Of a DNA stretch of 43,948 nt, positions 16,142 to 25,215 are shown piece by piece; within the stretch, counting starts at the first letter, position 1, and each line of letters opens with the position of its first letter. The DNA is taken from assembly GCA_900113385.1 (NCBI GenBank), contig FOPE01000028.1, positions 1 through 43,948 of the forward strand. Reading direction: 5' to 3'. The notes below the pieces were generated by a model. That model was not told the DNA's origin, searched no databases, and saw only the letters and a program-made list of their open reading frames with translations. The translations under genes and the position numbers were made by a program. This stretch comes from Lachnospiraceae bacterium C7 (GTDB taxonomy: Bacteria > Bacillota > Clostridia > Lachnospirales > Lachnospiraceae).

Positions 16142-16163
16142 ATGTTAGGATTATGTTAGGATT
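16142..16163. repeat. 11-bp direct duplication at the kinase stop codon
   Basis: ATGTTAGGATT occurs twice head to tail (16142-16152, 16153-16163). The reverse-strand TAA stop of the histidine kinase (16156-16158) lies in one unit. Confidence 0.75.
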
Positions 16164-17238
16164 GATTTGGTATGCTAATTATAAAAGTGCTTCCCATGTT
16201 AGGAGAACTTTTAACATCTATTGATCCATTTAACAATGTGATAATTTGTTTAACCATTGAAAGTCCTAGGCCATTTCCCTTAGTTTTATGGGATGAATCA
16301 CCTTGGTAGAATTTGTCAAAAATGTGTTTTGCAGTATTTTCATCCATTCCACAACCATCATCTGAAACTGTTAAAACAGTCTTATTTCCTACTTGGGATA
16401 GCGAAATTTGTATATTTCCGTTCATTGGGACAAATTTAATTGCGTTTGATAAAACATTGTTGATAACAATTTTCATTAATCCTTCATCACTTCTTATATT
16501 AAGTTCATCAGGTATATCTAAATCTAAGTTAATATTTTTCTGATCTAAATTAAGTTCAAATCCTAAAATACATCTAATTAAAGTCTCACTAATATTAAAA
16601 TTAGTAATAACAGTTTCAAGCTGATGGTTGTCAAGTTTATTAATTTGAAGGATATTAGAGATTAGAGTTGCAAGTTCTTCAGATGTAGTTTGTATTTTTT
16701 GTATATATTCTTTTTTTTCGTCTTCTGTTATATTATCTTCTGAAATAAGGGTTGTATAATTATGAATGACAGAAATCGGTGTTTTTAGTTCATGGGAGAT
16801 ATTAGATATAAAAGAACTTTTTAAAACTTCAGTTGAATCTAAATCACGTACCATGCTATTAAAATCACAAAATAATGCATCAATTTCATTAGTTTTTTTG
16901 CTAGTTCTAGTAGGAAGTTGTATAGCATAATTTCCTTTAGCTACTTCTCGGGCTGCCTGAGCAAGATATAACATTGGTCTTGTGAAGTGTGTGTAGTGAA
17001 TATAGCTGATAAATGTGGCTATAGATATGGATACTACAATTATCAATGTAAGAATTGAAGCCGCAAGATAAAAACTATTTTCCGGATCGAAACTAATATT
17101 GTCGTAAATCGAAAGTAGTATTCCAGAATATAGTATAATTATAATAGCGGTAATAATAGTAGTTGTGGGAGAAATTACACTACCACTTACTCTTGAATCT
17201 GTTTCTCCTGGGGTAAAGTATTCTTGCATTTTTTTCAT
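16156..17238 (-). CDS. Sensor histidine kinase
   Basis: A 360-residue membrane kinase. It has two transmembrane segments (~25-45 and ~57-80) with only a short external loop, so it probably senses the membrane or a partner protein. HAMP (~82-135) follows, then HisKA with phospho-acceptor His149 in SNISHELKTPISVIHNY. The ATPase domain has the N box NVLSNAIKFV, G1 DDGCGMD, F box FDKFYQGDSSH and G2 GNGLGLSM. Its start overlaps the response regulator stop by four bases, an operon with translational coupling. The short sensor loop is typical of intramembrane-sensing kinases responding to cell-envelope stress or antimicrobials; that role is inference. Confidence 0.92.
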   Translation of the reverse strand: MKKMQEYFTPGETDSRVSGSVISPTTTIITAIIIILYSGILLSIYDNISFDPENSFYLAASILTLIIVVSISIATFISYIHYTHFTRPMLYLAQAAREVAKGNYAIQLPTRTSKKTNEIDALFCDFNSMVRDLDSTEVLKSSFISNISHELKTPISVIHNYTTLISEDNITEDEKKEYIQKIQTTSEELATLISNILQINKLDNHQLETVITNFNISETLIRCILGFELNLDQKNINLDLDIPDELNIRSDEGLMKIVINNVLSNAIKFVPMNGNIQISLSQVGNKTVLTVSDDGCGMDENTAKHIFDKFYQGDSSHKTKGNGLGLSMVKQIITLLNGSIDVKSSPNMGSTFIISIPNQS

Positions 17239-17906
17239 AATATCACTCCTTTATATCCTATTCCTCTAACTGTGGCTATTTTAAAACCAGTGCATCCATC
17301 TGTTTTAGCACGAATATTGGTTATAAAAACATCTATTGAACGAGGTGTACTTTCATTATCTAATCCACCTAAATCTTCAAGCAATTGAAATCTTGAAAAG
17401 GCACGATTAGGATAAGAAAGAAGCTTAAACAATAATTGAAATTCTTTAGGGGTAAATGGAACTTCTTCGCCTGCTATAGTAACAGTCATGGCCTCTTCGT
17501 CCATTTCAAAATTGCCAATGGTAAGCTTTTTCTTCGCTGAAATTTTAGAACGTCTAAGAATAGCTTCTATACGAAGCAATAATTCATCTAAGTTAATAGG
17601 TTTTACCATATAATCATCGATTCCAATGGTAAATCCCTGTCTTTTTGAATCGAAATCGTCTTTTGCTGTCATGAAAATAATAGGTATGTTTTGGTTATCT
17701 TCACGCACATTTTTGGCAAACTCAAAGCCGTCAACTTCAGGCATCATAATATCTGAAATAATCAAATCGATTTTCTGTGCGTATAAAGCGTCATAGGCAT
17801 CCATAGCACTAGTACATCCAATTGCCATATAGTTGTGTAAATTTAAATGGCGACAAACTGAAAGGTTTAAATCTACGTTGTCTTCTACTACTAATATTTT
17901 AATCAT
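17235..17906 (-). CDS. OmpR/PhoB-type response regulator
   Basis: A 223-residue regulator. The receiver domain (1-115) has the acidic pocket VVEDN, phospho-acceptor Asp52 in LIISDIMMPEVDGF, Thr in FMTAKDD and Lys in MVKPIN. The winged-helix Trans_reg_C domain (~130-223) has PFTPKEFQLLFKLLSYPNRAFSR, RSIDVFITNIRAK and VRGIGYKGV. It is the upstream partner of the overlapping histidine kinase. Targets are unknown; the membrane protein and lipoprotein downstream are candidates. Confidence 0.94.
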   Translation of the reverse strand: MIKILVVEDNVDLNLSVCRHLNLHNYMAIGCTSAMDAYDALYAQKIDLIISDIMMPEVDGFEFAKNVREDNQNIPIIFMTAKDDFDSKRQGFTIGIDDYMVKPINLDELLLRIEAILRRSKISAKKKLTIGNFEMDEEAMTVTIAGEEVPFTPKEFQLLFKLLSYPNRAFSRFQLLEDLGGLDNESTPRSIDVFITNIRAKTDGCTGFKIATVRGIGYKGVIL

Positions 17907-18147
17907 TTTTAATTTTTACTCTCCTTGTTTTTTATTTCCTTTAAATATTTCTTATCTATATGATTTGATAAATTGTGTAAATTCTACAATATATTAGAAT
18001 ATAATTATTAATAAATTGTTAAGCGGTATATGTAATTTATCGAAAACATTAGATAAAACAACATGGAAGTAGTATACTATAATAGTTAGAAATGACTTGA
18101 TTATAAAAGCTTTTTTTAGAAAAAATAACGAAACACGGGGGCAAAAA

Positions 18148-19515
18148 ATGGCTAAGACTAGAGCAATGACGGAAGGCGCTATCCTTCCACAGATTTTACG
18201 ATTTTCAATCCCACTTTTGCTGGGAAATTTGGTTCAACAGACTTACAATTTTATTGATGCGATGATAGTTGGTAAAATTTTAGGACCAGATGCATTAGGT
18301 GCTGTAGGAGCATCTAGTTCAGTTCAATTTTTAGTATTAGGAATGTGCATTGGACTTTGTTTGGGATTTGCAGTTCCAGTAGCACAAAGATTTGGTGCAT
18401 GTGATTATGATAAAATGCGAGGTTATATATATAATTCCTACATTTTAACAGTTATAGGAATGGTGGTAATAACAACGATTTGTGCAATATTATGTCCAAC
18501 AATTCTTAGAATTTTGCAAACACCATCAGATATTTTTGATGATGCATACAAATACCTATTAATTATTTTCCTAGGAATTCCATGTACACTTTTGTACAAT
18601 TTATTATCATCAATATTAAGAGCAGTTGGGGATTCTACAACTCCATTTATTTTTTTGTTGATTTCAGCAATTTTAAATATAGGTTTGGATTTGCTTTTAA
18701 TAGTAGTTTTTGGTATGGGAGTAAGTGGTGCAGCTCTTGCAACAATTACATCTCAAGGAATTTCAGGTGTTTTATGCGCATTTTATATTACAAAAAAATT
18801 CCCAATTTTAAAAGTGCATAGAGGTGTAGAAAAATTTGAAAAAAAATATGTAAAAACACTTCTTGTGATGGGAATTCCAATGGGACTTCAATTTTCTATT
18901 ACAGCAATTGGATCGATGGTAATGCAGTCTGCAAATAACGGACTTGGAACTATTTATACATCAGCTTTCTCAGCTGGAATGAGAATTAAACAAATGACCA
19001 TGTGTCCATTTGATGCTATCGCATCAGCAATATCTACTTTCGTAGGTCAAAATTATGGCGCAGGCAAAGCAGCGCGTATTAAAAAAGGTATACGAAAAGG
19101 TGCAGCAGTAGCAGCAGGATATGGTGTAGTAATAGGTGTAATTATGATATTATTTGGTCGCCAGATGTCAATGGCATTTATTAGTAGCAATGCCAAAAAC
19201 GCAACAGAGATTTTAGATGCATCAGGAAAATACTTGGCTTGCTTAGGAATCTTTTATTGGACATTAGGAATTTTAAATACTTGTCGTTTGGCAGTACAAG
19301 GTTTAGGTTATTCAAATCTTGCTATTTTGTCAGGCGTAATTGAAATGATATCAAGAACTTTTGTTAGCGTTGTATTTGTACCTATTTTTGCATTTAACGC
19401 AATTTGTTTTGCAGATCAAACAGCGTGGATAACAGCCACAACATATAGTTGTTTAATATGTATCTATGTCGTTTCTAAGGTTACAAAACAGCTGGATAAG
19501 AAGGCTAAAGCGTAA
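18148..19515 (+). CDS. MATE-family multidrug / toxic-compound exporter
   Basis: A 455-residue integral membrane protein with twelve predicted helices in two homologous halves: TEGAILPQILRFSIPLLLGNLVQQTYNFIDAMIVGKILGPDALGAVGAS at the front and KTLLVMGIPMGLQFSITAIGSMVMQ opening the second half. GQNYGAGKAAR is the characteristic loop. MATE proteins export cationic drugs or metabolites using a Na+ or H+ gradient. The ATG at 18148 has GGGGG eight bases upstream; an upstream TTG at 18097 lacks a binding site. A TATAAT at 18078-18083 probably drives it. Substrate unknown. Confidence 0.92.
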   Translation: MAKTRAMTEGAILPQILRFSIPLLLGNLVQQTYNFIDAMIVGKILGPDALGAVGASSSVQFLVLGMCIGLCLGFAVPVAQRFGACDYDKMRGYIYNSYILTVIGMVVITTICAILCPTILRILQTPSDIFDDAYKYLLIIFLGIPCTLLYNLLSSILRAVGDSTTPFIFLLISAILNIGLDLLLIVVFGMGVSGAALATITSQGISGVLCAFYITKKFPILKVHRGVEKFEKKYVKTLLVMGIPMGLQFSITAIGSMVMQSANNGLGTIYTSAFSAGMRIKQMTMCPFDAIASAISTFVGQNYGAGKAARIKKGIRKGAAVAAGYGVVIGVIMILFGRQMSMAFISSNAKNATEILDASGKYLACLGIFYWTLGILNTCRLAVQGLGYSNLAILSGVIEMISRTFVSVVFVPIFAFNAICFADQTAWITATTYSCLICIYVVSKVTKQLDKKAKA

Positions 19516-19690
19516 AAGTTAAATTTAAAAATATCCAGTGAATATAGTTATAAAAAAGGTTGAAAATTAATTTAAAATTATATAGATAATTAATTGAAAG
19601 TATTGTATATTATATCTAGCGTATTGCATTAGGATTTATAACAAGGATAAGTTGTGAATATACAGGGGATTCGCAATGGAAGGAGCTAAG

Positions 19691-20503
19691 ATGGATATAA
19701 GAAATTTAGAGAATGCAACTAGAAAATTTGTAGAAAATAAAGGAAATTTTCATGTACTAGAATACATGAAGGACTGTAGTGTTTCGCCTTTTAATGCAGA
19801 AAGCGAGTATTACATGAGCAGAATGGGAGTCCGTAGAAGACAACTTGCAATTCAATTAGATAATAACCATTCTGCATATATTCAGGCAGGTGCAATGCAG
19901 TGGATGGCTGGCGACATTAATGTTGAAACTGGTGTAAAAGGCGTAGGTGATTTCTTTGGAAAAATCGTAAAAGGCGCTGCCACTGGAGAATCAGCGATTA
20001 AACCAATGTACACAGGAGATGGTTTGCTTGTTTTAGAACCAACATATAAATACATTATTTTAGCTGATATGTCAGAATGGAATACTGGTATGACAATAGA
20101 GGATGGAATGTTTTATGCATGTTCAGGAACAGTTAATACTAGTGTTGTTGCTAGAAAAAGTGTTTCATCAGCAGCTTTTGGTGGCGAGGGATTATTTAAT
20201 TTGAGTTTGCATGGAACAGGTATAGCTGCATTAGAAAGTAACGTGCCTTATGAGGAACTAGTAGAGGTAGAACTTTATAATGAAACTTTAAAAATAGATG
20301 GTAGCCTTGCAGTTTGTTGGTCATCTAACCTTGATTTTACAGTTGAAAGAACTACAAAAACATTGATAGGTTCAGCTGCTAGTGGTGAGGGATTAGTTAA
20401 TGTATATAGAGGAACAGGTAAAGTCCTTATGAGCCCAGTTACCCCAAGTACATCATTATTTGAAGCAACTAATTCAGTGTCAGCTAATGCTGCAAAACAA
20501 TAA
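19691..20503 (+). CDS. AIM24-family protein
   Basis: A ~270-residue cytoplasmic protein of the AIM24 / TIGR00266 group, beta-rich with repeated glycines: SAYIQAGAMQWMAGDINVETGVKG, GDGLLVLEPTYKYIILADMSEW, GGEGLFNLSLHGTGIAALESN and a final GSAASGEGLVNVYRGTGKVLMSP. The family folds like a double-stranded beta-helix and its role in bacteria is unclear. The ATG at 19691 has AAGGAG at ideal spacing; another ATG five codons upstream (19676) overlaps that site. It lies alone between AT-rich gaps of ~170 bp with no obvious terminator. Confidence 0.85.
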   Translation: MDIRNLENATRKFVENKGNFHVLEYMKDCSVSPFNAESEYYMSRMGVRRRQLAIQLDNNHSAYIQAGAMQWMAGDINVETGVKGVGDFFGKIVKGAATGESAIKPMYTGDGLLVLEPTYKYIILADMSEWNTGMTIEDGMFYACSGTVNTSVVARKSVSSAAFGGEGLFNLSLHGTGIAALESNVPYEELVEVELYNETLKIDGSLAVCWSSNLDFTVERTTKTLIGSAASGEGLVNVYRGTGKVLMSPVTPSTSLFEATNSVSANAAKQ

Positions 20504-20672
20504 TATGAAGTGTTAGAAGATGCAGTAGAAGTTAAAAAAATTAGTTGATGACTATAAGAAAAATTAGTGAAATCATATTTAATTAGGATGACGATATATA
20601 CTTTAGAGTGCTACGATTATTATATATTTTGATAATGCATTAATATATGTAAGTCATATAAGGAGAACTAAT

Positions 20673-22298
20673 ATGCCTAATATAGTCGAGTATGTATTAT
20701 GGAGAGGTGATCTTACTTTTGAAGAGAGTCCTATAAATAAAATAGATAATCTTGTTCTTTGTCATCTTACTTATGTTGATATGACATCTGTTTTTGCGGA
20801 AAATGAAAGTATCACAATAGAAAGATTATGGGAACGATTAGGTGGCAATGCACAGTTTAAATTGCTAACTAGTGGGGATGAAGACATAAGACTTTTAGAA
20901 GCATGTGCTAAGTCAAGACGATTTGGTAAATTAAAGATGACTGATTATGAAGATAACATTGAGATAGAAAATAATAAGCAATTTGCAGCTGTAACATATC
21001 ATCTTAATCATCTTAATGATGAAGAAGTTTTTATAGCATATCGTGGTACAGACGACACAATTGTTGGATGGAAAGAGGACTGCATGTTAAGTTATTGCAA
21101 GGTCCCAGCCCAAGAGCATGCTTTAGATTATGCAAAAAAAGTGATTGCAAAAAATTCAAAATGTTATATTGGAGGTCATTCAAAAGGCGGAAATTTAGCG
21201 CTATTTGCAGCAGCATTTTTAGATAAAGATGAGCTTTTGAAAGTAAAAAAGGTTTTCCTTAATGATAGTCCAGGCTTTTGCAAAGAAGTTATAGAGGCTA
21301 AATATATTGAGATGATAGATGATAAATGTATTCGCATTACTCCAGAGTTTTGCATTGTTGGAGCAATATTTGAACCTAGAATTTCAGAAAGTTACATTGT
21401 AAAAAGTGATGCATCACAAATGCTTCAGCACAATATGCTGAGTTGGCAAGTGAAAGGAACATCATTAGAAACTGCAGAAAATCATGATGCGTTTGCAAAT
21501 ACAGTTAATGACATGTTAGCAAAATTTATTGATAAAATGGATAACCTAGAAGATAGAGAAGCTTTTGTAGGTGCGATTTTTGACACAATGGGAGAAAATG
21601 GTGCTGTTACAATTGCTGATTTTATGGGGAAAGGACCAAATGCCATAGAAAATTTATTGGTAAAAGTAATAGGTGATAATAAAGAAGGCGTTAATCCGTT
21701 AAAACGAGTAAAACAAAATATTTCAAATGATATAAAAAATACCTCCATGGGAAAAGCTTGGAGTGAAGAAAGTGATAAGAAAGCAGCAATAAGAATAATT
21801 TTATCCATTGTAGTTAGTGTTTTATGTTATTTGATTCCTAAAAGTTTTATCGAAGTGACGGTAGCAATTACTATTTTTTTGGGGATGGCATATCAATTAG
21901 CCCAGACATGTTATCATTTATTCGAGTCAAAATTTGATTTTGCAAAGGAAAAAGTCAGGATAAATATTAGTATAGCGTTGGTTGTTATATACACTATTTT
22001 AATTGTAAAAGATCATGCGTTATTTTTGGTGTCTACCATATTACTAGGAGTATTCTTCCTTATGAGTTCTTATAATTGTGCTTTAAAAATAAAAGAATGC
22101 GGTCAAAACAGATTAGCCAAGGCCAGATATATTTTTGAAACGATTTTATCTGCCATGTGTGGAGTGTATTCAATTGCTTCATCATCTGTAAGCTTGAACT
22201 GGTATACAATGTCAGTAGGATCATATATTTTTATAGATGCAATCTTTGAAATGATACGTTTGTATAGAAAAAGAAAACGAGATAAAGGGGGATTTTAA
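20673..22298 (+). CDS. Mbeg1-like (DUF2974) alpha/beta hydrolase with C-terminal membrane helices
   Basis: A 541-residue protein. The N-terminal hydrolase-like domain (~1-270) has FIAYRGTDDTIVGWKED and the nucleophile elbow YIGGHSKGGNLALFAAAF, matching the DUF2974/Mbeg1-like lipase group. LNDSPGFCKE probably carries the acid, and HNMLSW an active-site His. A helical middle (~270-365) leads to four or five hydrophobic helices (~368-530). AAGGAGAAC precedes the ATG. One base separates its stop from the next gene, so the two form an operon. A membrane-associated lipase or esterase is likely; the substrate is unknown. Confidence 0.82.
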   Translation: MPNIVEYVLWRGDLTFEESPINKIDNLVLCHLTYVDMTSVFAENESITIERLWERLGGNAQFKLLTSGDEDIRLLEACAKSRRFGKLKMTDYEDNIEIENNKQFAAVTYHLNHLNDEEVFIAYRGTDDTIVGWKEDCMLSYCKVPAQEHALDYAKKVIAKNSKCYIGGHSKGGNLALFAAAFLDKDELLKVKKVFLNDSPGFCKEVIEAKYIEMIDDKCIRITPEFCIVGAIFEPRISESYIVKSDASQMLQHNMLSWQVKGTSLETAENHDAFANTVNDMLAKFIDKMDNLEDREAFVGAIFDTMGENGAVTIADFMGKGPNAIENLLVKVIGDNKEGVNPLKRVKQNISNDIKNTSMGKAWSEESDKKAAIRIILSIVVSVLCYLIPKSFIEVTVAITIFLGMAYQLAQTCYHLFESKFDFAKEKVRINISIALVVIYTILIVKDHALFLVSTILLGVFFLMSSYNCALKIKECGQNRLAKARYIFETILSAMCGVYSIASSSVSLNWYTMSVGSYIFIDAIFEMIRLYRKRKRDKGGF

Positions 22299-22299
22299 A

Positions 22300-22650
22300 A
22301 TGTTATTTGTAGAATATCCAAGATGTTCAACATGTAGAAAGGCTAAAAAATGGCTTGATGAAAGAAATGTAGAATATGTGGATCGTCATATTGTCGAAGA
22401 TAATCCATCATATGAAGAACTTAAAGAATGGCATGAAAGAAGTAAATTACCTCTAAAAAAGTTTTTTAATACTAGCGGAAAATTATACAAAGAAATGAAA
22501 CTTAAAGACAAGTTACCTGAAATGAGTGAAGATGAGCAATTAGAGTTGTTGTCCACCAATGGAATGTTAGTAAAACGTCCAATTATTGTAGAGGATGGCT
22601 TTATTCTTGTAGGGTTTAAGGAGGAAGAATGGAGCGATAGGTTGTTGTAG
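22300..22650 (+). CDS. ArsC/Spx-family thioredoxin-fold protein
   Basis: A 116-residue thioredoxin-fold protein with YPRCSTCRKAKKWLDE at the N-terminus, a CxxC typical of Spx/MgsR regulators and of YffB-like reductases, and LVKRPIIVEDGFILVGF, the conserved cis-Pro/Arg region. Spx-type proteins bind RNA polymerase under disulfide stress; arsenate reductases use the first Cys. Sequence alone does not decide. No arsenic resistance genes are nearby, which favours a redox or Spx-like role. GGGGG lies before the ATG, one base after the preceding stop. Confidence 0.85.
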   Translation: MLFVEYPRCSTCRKAKKWLDERNVEYVDRHIVEDNPSYEELKEWHERSKLPLKKFFNTSGKLYKEMKLKDKLPEMSEDEQLELLSTNGMLVKRPIIVEDGFILVGFKEEEWSDRLL

Positions 22651-22722
22651 AAAATTATTATATTAAGGTAATTGACATTGTTAAAAATAATAAGTATAAT
22701 TATCACAATAAAATAAAAGACA

Positions 22723-22799
22723 CCTACTGCTACCGGGTAGTAGGAAAACGTCATTTCTTTATCGTTAGGTCGTGGTAGATAAGGAGATGGCGTTTTTTA
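22723..22799 (+). terminator. Tandem hairpins; second is the second copy of the 17-bp stem terminator
   Basis: A short hairpin CCTACT...AGTAGG (22723-22744) is followed by arms AACGTCATTTCTTTATC (22747-22763) and GATAAGGAGATGGCGTT (22778-22794), pairing over 17 positions, then TTTTTT. The left arm is identical to that at 9114-9130. The right arms differ at two bases, both changes keeping the pairs (A-U versus G-U). It terminates the hydrolase/ArsC-like unit. The rest of the 290-bp gap is AT-rich without genes. Confidence 0.75.
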
Positions 22800-22941
22800 T
22801 TTTACAATATAAATAAATAGAAAAACATAAAATTATTATTAATGACTGTAAAGCTAATAACTACAAAATTAGAAATCATAAAACTAGACAATATGGTTAG
22901 GGTAATTGCATTAATAATAGTTAAAGAAAGAGGTATTTAGT

Positions 22942-23418
22942 ATGTTTAGAAAAATGAGAAGATTTAAACAACAAATTTCAAATGAAGAATGTATTGAGAT
23001 AATGAAAAGTACAAAAAGAGGAGTGCTTTCACTAATAGGAGACGATGGATATCCATATGGTTTACCTATAGATCATTGGTACTGTGAAGAAAATGGTAAA
23101 ATCTACTTTCATGGAGCAAAATCAGGTCATAAAATAGATGCTATTAAAGCTTGCAGTAAAGCATGTTATTGTGTGTACGACGAGGGATATCGTAAAGAAG
23201 GCGAATGGGCACTTAATATAAAAAGTGTTATTACTTTCGGAAAAATAAGCTTAGTTGAAGATGAAGAATTGGCAAAAAAGATATGCGTTGAATTGGTTAA
23301 AAAATTTACAGATGATAAAGAATATGCTCGAAACGAGTTAGAAAAAGCTTTTTCTAGAGTTCAGTGCTTAGAGTTGACTCCAGTCCATATGACAGGAAAG
23401 TTGGTGAATGAATCTTAA
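22942..23418 (+). CDS. Pyridoxamine 5'-phosphate oxidase-like flavin-binding protein
   Basis: A 158-residue split-barrel protein of the PNPOx-like / NimA group: MRRFKQQISNEECIEIMKSTKRGVLSLIGDDGYPYGLPIDHWYCEENGKIYFHGAKSGHKIDAI is the typical N-terminal half that binds FMN or haem. Members reduce nitro compounds or bind flavin; this one lies far from any pyridoxine gene, so PLP synthesis is unlikely. Length is normal and the start has AAGAGG upstream. It is followed by a terminator-like hairpin. Confidence 0.88.
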   Translation: MFRKMRRFKQQISNEECIEIMKSTKRGVLSLIGDDGYPYGLPIDHWYCEENGKIYFHGAKSGHKIDAIKACSKACYCVYDEGYRKEGEWALNIKSVITFGKISLVEDEELAKKICVELVKKFTDDKEYARNELEKAFSRVQCLELTPVHMTGKLVNES

Positions 23419-23499
23419 TTTTATTTTGTTTCTGTGGTAAAATAAACAAGAGTAGGAAATTTACTTATGGTTATATAGATAAAAACATGGATTGGGGTG

Positions 23500-23528
23500 G
23501 GAGATATTTATAGATATCTCCAATTTTT
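23500..23528 (+). terminator. Hairpin before the DUF554 gene
   Basis: GGAGATAT (23500-23507) and ATATCTCC (23514-23521) form a perfect 8-bp stem with a six-base loop, followed by AATTTTTA. It ends 20 bases before the DUF554 start, so it could end the upstream gene or regulate the downstream one. Confidence 0.55.
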
Positions 23529-23548
23529 AGGTAGAAAGGATTTTTTTT

Positions 23549-24262
23549 ATGCCAGTAGGAATTTTAATTAATGTTTTATCAGTAATCATAGGAGGAATTG
23601 TAGGAACCATAGCAGGTCACAAATTAAGTCTTGATTTCAAACAAAAGATGAATATGGTATTTGGCGCCTGTGCAATGACTATGGGAATATCTACAATAGT
23701 TGAAATGAAAAACATGCCAGCAGTTATATTTTCAGTTGTAGTAGGAACAGCCATTGGACTAGCAATTCATTTTGGAGATAAAATTGAATTTTTATGTGGA
23801 CAGATGGAGAAAATAGTTTCAAAAGTCATACCACAAAAAGAGTCAGATTTATCAGAAGAGGAACTTAAATCAACACTTATTACGATTATAGTATTATTTT
23901 GTGCAAGCGGAACAGGAATATATGGTTCGATTGTTTCAGGAATGACAGGAGATCAGTCGATTTTAATTTCTAAATCAATATTAGACTTCTTTACAGCAGT
24001 TATCTTTGCCTGTTTACTAGGTGCAGTTGTTTCAGCAATTGCAATACCACAGTTTATAATATTTATGATTTTATTTCTTTTAGCAGGAGTAATTTATCCA
24101 CTTACAACACCAAATATGATTGCAGATTTTAAAGCATGTGGTGGAATATTACTTTTAGCAACAGGATTTAGAATGATTAAAGTAAAGATGTTCCCAACTG
24201 CTGACATGATACCTGCAATGGTAATAGTTATGCCAATTAGTTATTTGTGGAGCATAATTTAG
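23549..24262 (+). CDS. DUF554 (YqgA-like) membrane protein
   Basis: A 237-residue protein with six or seven hydrophobic helices and the DUF554 landmarks: GILINVLSVIIGGIVGTIAGHKL at the front, GACAMTMGISTIVEMKNMP, FCASGTGIYGSIVSGMTGD, and ACGGILLLATGFRMIKVKMFPTADMIPAMV at the end. The family is widespread and probably a transporter; function not established. GAAAGGA precedes the ATG. The DUF1624 gene follows after 37 bases and may be co-transcribed. Confidence 0.9.
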   Translation: MPVGILINVLSVIIGGIVGTIAGHKLSLDFKQKMNMVFGACAMTMGISTIVEMKNMPAVIFSVVVGTAIGLAIHFGDKIEFLCGQMEKIVSKVIPQKESDLSEEELKSTLITIIVLFCASGTGIYGSIVSGMTGDQSILISKSILDFFTAVIFACLLGAVVSAIAIPQFIIFMILFLLAGVIYPLTTPNMIADFKACGGILLLATGFRMIKVKMFPTADMIPAMVIVMPISYLWSII

Positions 24263-24299
24263 TTGGAAAAATTATTCGAAACTAGAAAGTAATTCAAGA

Positions 24300-25043
24300 A
24301 TGAGGAAAAGGTTAATGGAGAGATACAAAAAACTTGATGTAATCAGGGGGATTACAATAATAAGTATGATTTTATATCATGGGATATGGGATATTACAAG
24401 TTTATTTCAATATGATATACCATGGTACAACGGAATAATTGGACATATATGGCAACAAAGTATTTGTTGGACATTTATACTTTTGTCGGGATATTGTTGG
24501 TCATTAGGCAAGCATCACATAAAAAATGGGATTATAGTTTCACTAGCAGGTACAATAGTCACAATTGTAACATTGGTAGTAATGCCTGAAGAAAGAGTTA
24601 TATTTGGCGTACTAACAATGCTAGGTTGTAGCATGCTTTTGTTAACATTGCTTGAGGGTATATTAGATAGAATTCCTCCTGCAATAGGAACTATGGTTTC
24701 CATTTTTTTGTTTGCAATTTTTAAAAATATAAATGAAGGTTCATTAGGATTTGAAAAATTTACAATTATAAACCTTCCAGATTTTTTATACAAAAATATA
24801 TATACCACATTTTTAGGGTTCCCTGAAAAAGACTTCTACTCAACAGATTACTTTTCGATGATTCCATGGTTCTTTTTATATGTAACAGGTTTTTACATAT
24901 ACAAATTATCAAAAAATAAAAAAGAATTATTAGTGGGGAAAGAAAAGGGATGGAGAGTTACTTCATGGATAGGAAAACATTCATTGCTAATATATATGTT
25001 ACATCAGCCTTTGATTTATGGAATTATGGAGGCAATCTTATGA
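24300..25043 (+). CDS. DUF1624 / heparan-alpha-glucosaminide N-acetyltransferase-like membrane protein
   Basis: A ~247-residue membrane protein with about seven helices. RYKKLDVIRGITIISMILYHGIWD is the diagnostic N-terminus, with the conserved His in the first helix. WQQSICWTFILLSGYCWSLGKHHIKNG and the C-terminal GKHSLLIYMLHQPLIYGI are also typical. It belongs to the acyltransferase-like superfamily that moves acetyl groups across the membrane, but the acceptor is unknown. An inner ATG (24315) has a somewhat better binding site than the one at 24300. Confidence 0.85.
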   Translation: MRKRLMERYKKLDVIRGITIISMILYHGIWDITSLFQYDIPWYNGIIGHIWQQSICWTFILLSGYCWSLGKHHIKNGIIVSLAGTIVTIVTLVVMPEERVIFGVLTMLGCSMLLLTLLEGILDRIPPAIGTMVSIFLFAIFKNINEGSLGFEKFTIINLPDFLYKNIYTTFLGFPEKDFYSTDYFSMIPWFFLYVTGFYIYKLSKNKKELLVGKEKGWRVTSWIGKHSLLIYMLHQPLIYGIMEAIL

Positions 25044-25099
25044 AAAAAAAGACAAATTATAAAAAATAATATTAGATGACTAGCTAGAAAACACTCAAA

Positions 25100-25168
25100 A
25101 GTATCATCTGTGATACTATGTTTCAAAAAACTGCGTACTTGTTGGGCTCTGTCGGATTCATTTATAAT
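25100..25168 (+). promoter_or_regulatory. Promoter and palindrome of the adenylation operon
   Basis: TTGTTG (25139-25144) and TATAAT (25163-25168), 18 bases apart, form a plausible promoter 48 bases before the start codon. Upstream lies a perfect inverted repeat AGTATCA-TCTG-TGATACT (25100-25117) that could be an operator, perhaps for the HxlR regulator encoded in the same cluster, or the end of the preceding unit. Confidence 0.55.
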
Positions 25169-25215
25169 ACGCATTGTAACAAATAGATGCGTTTAAAATA
25201 TAGGAGAGATGAAAT

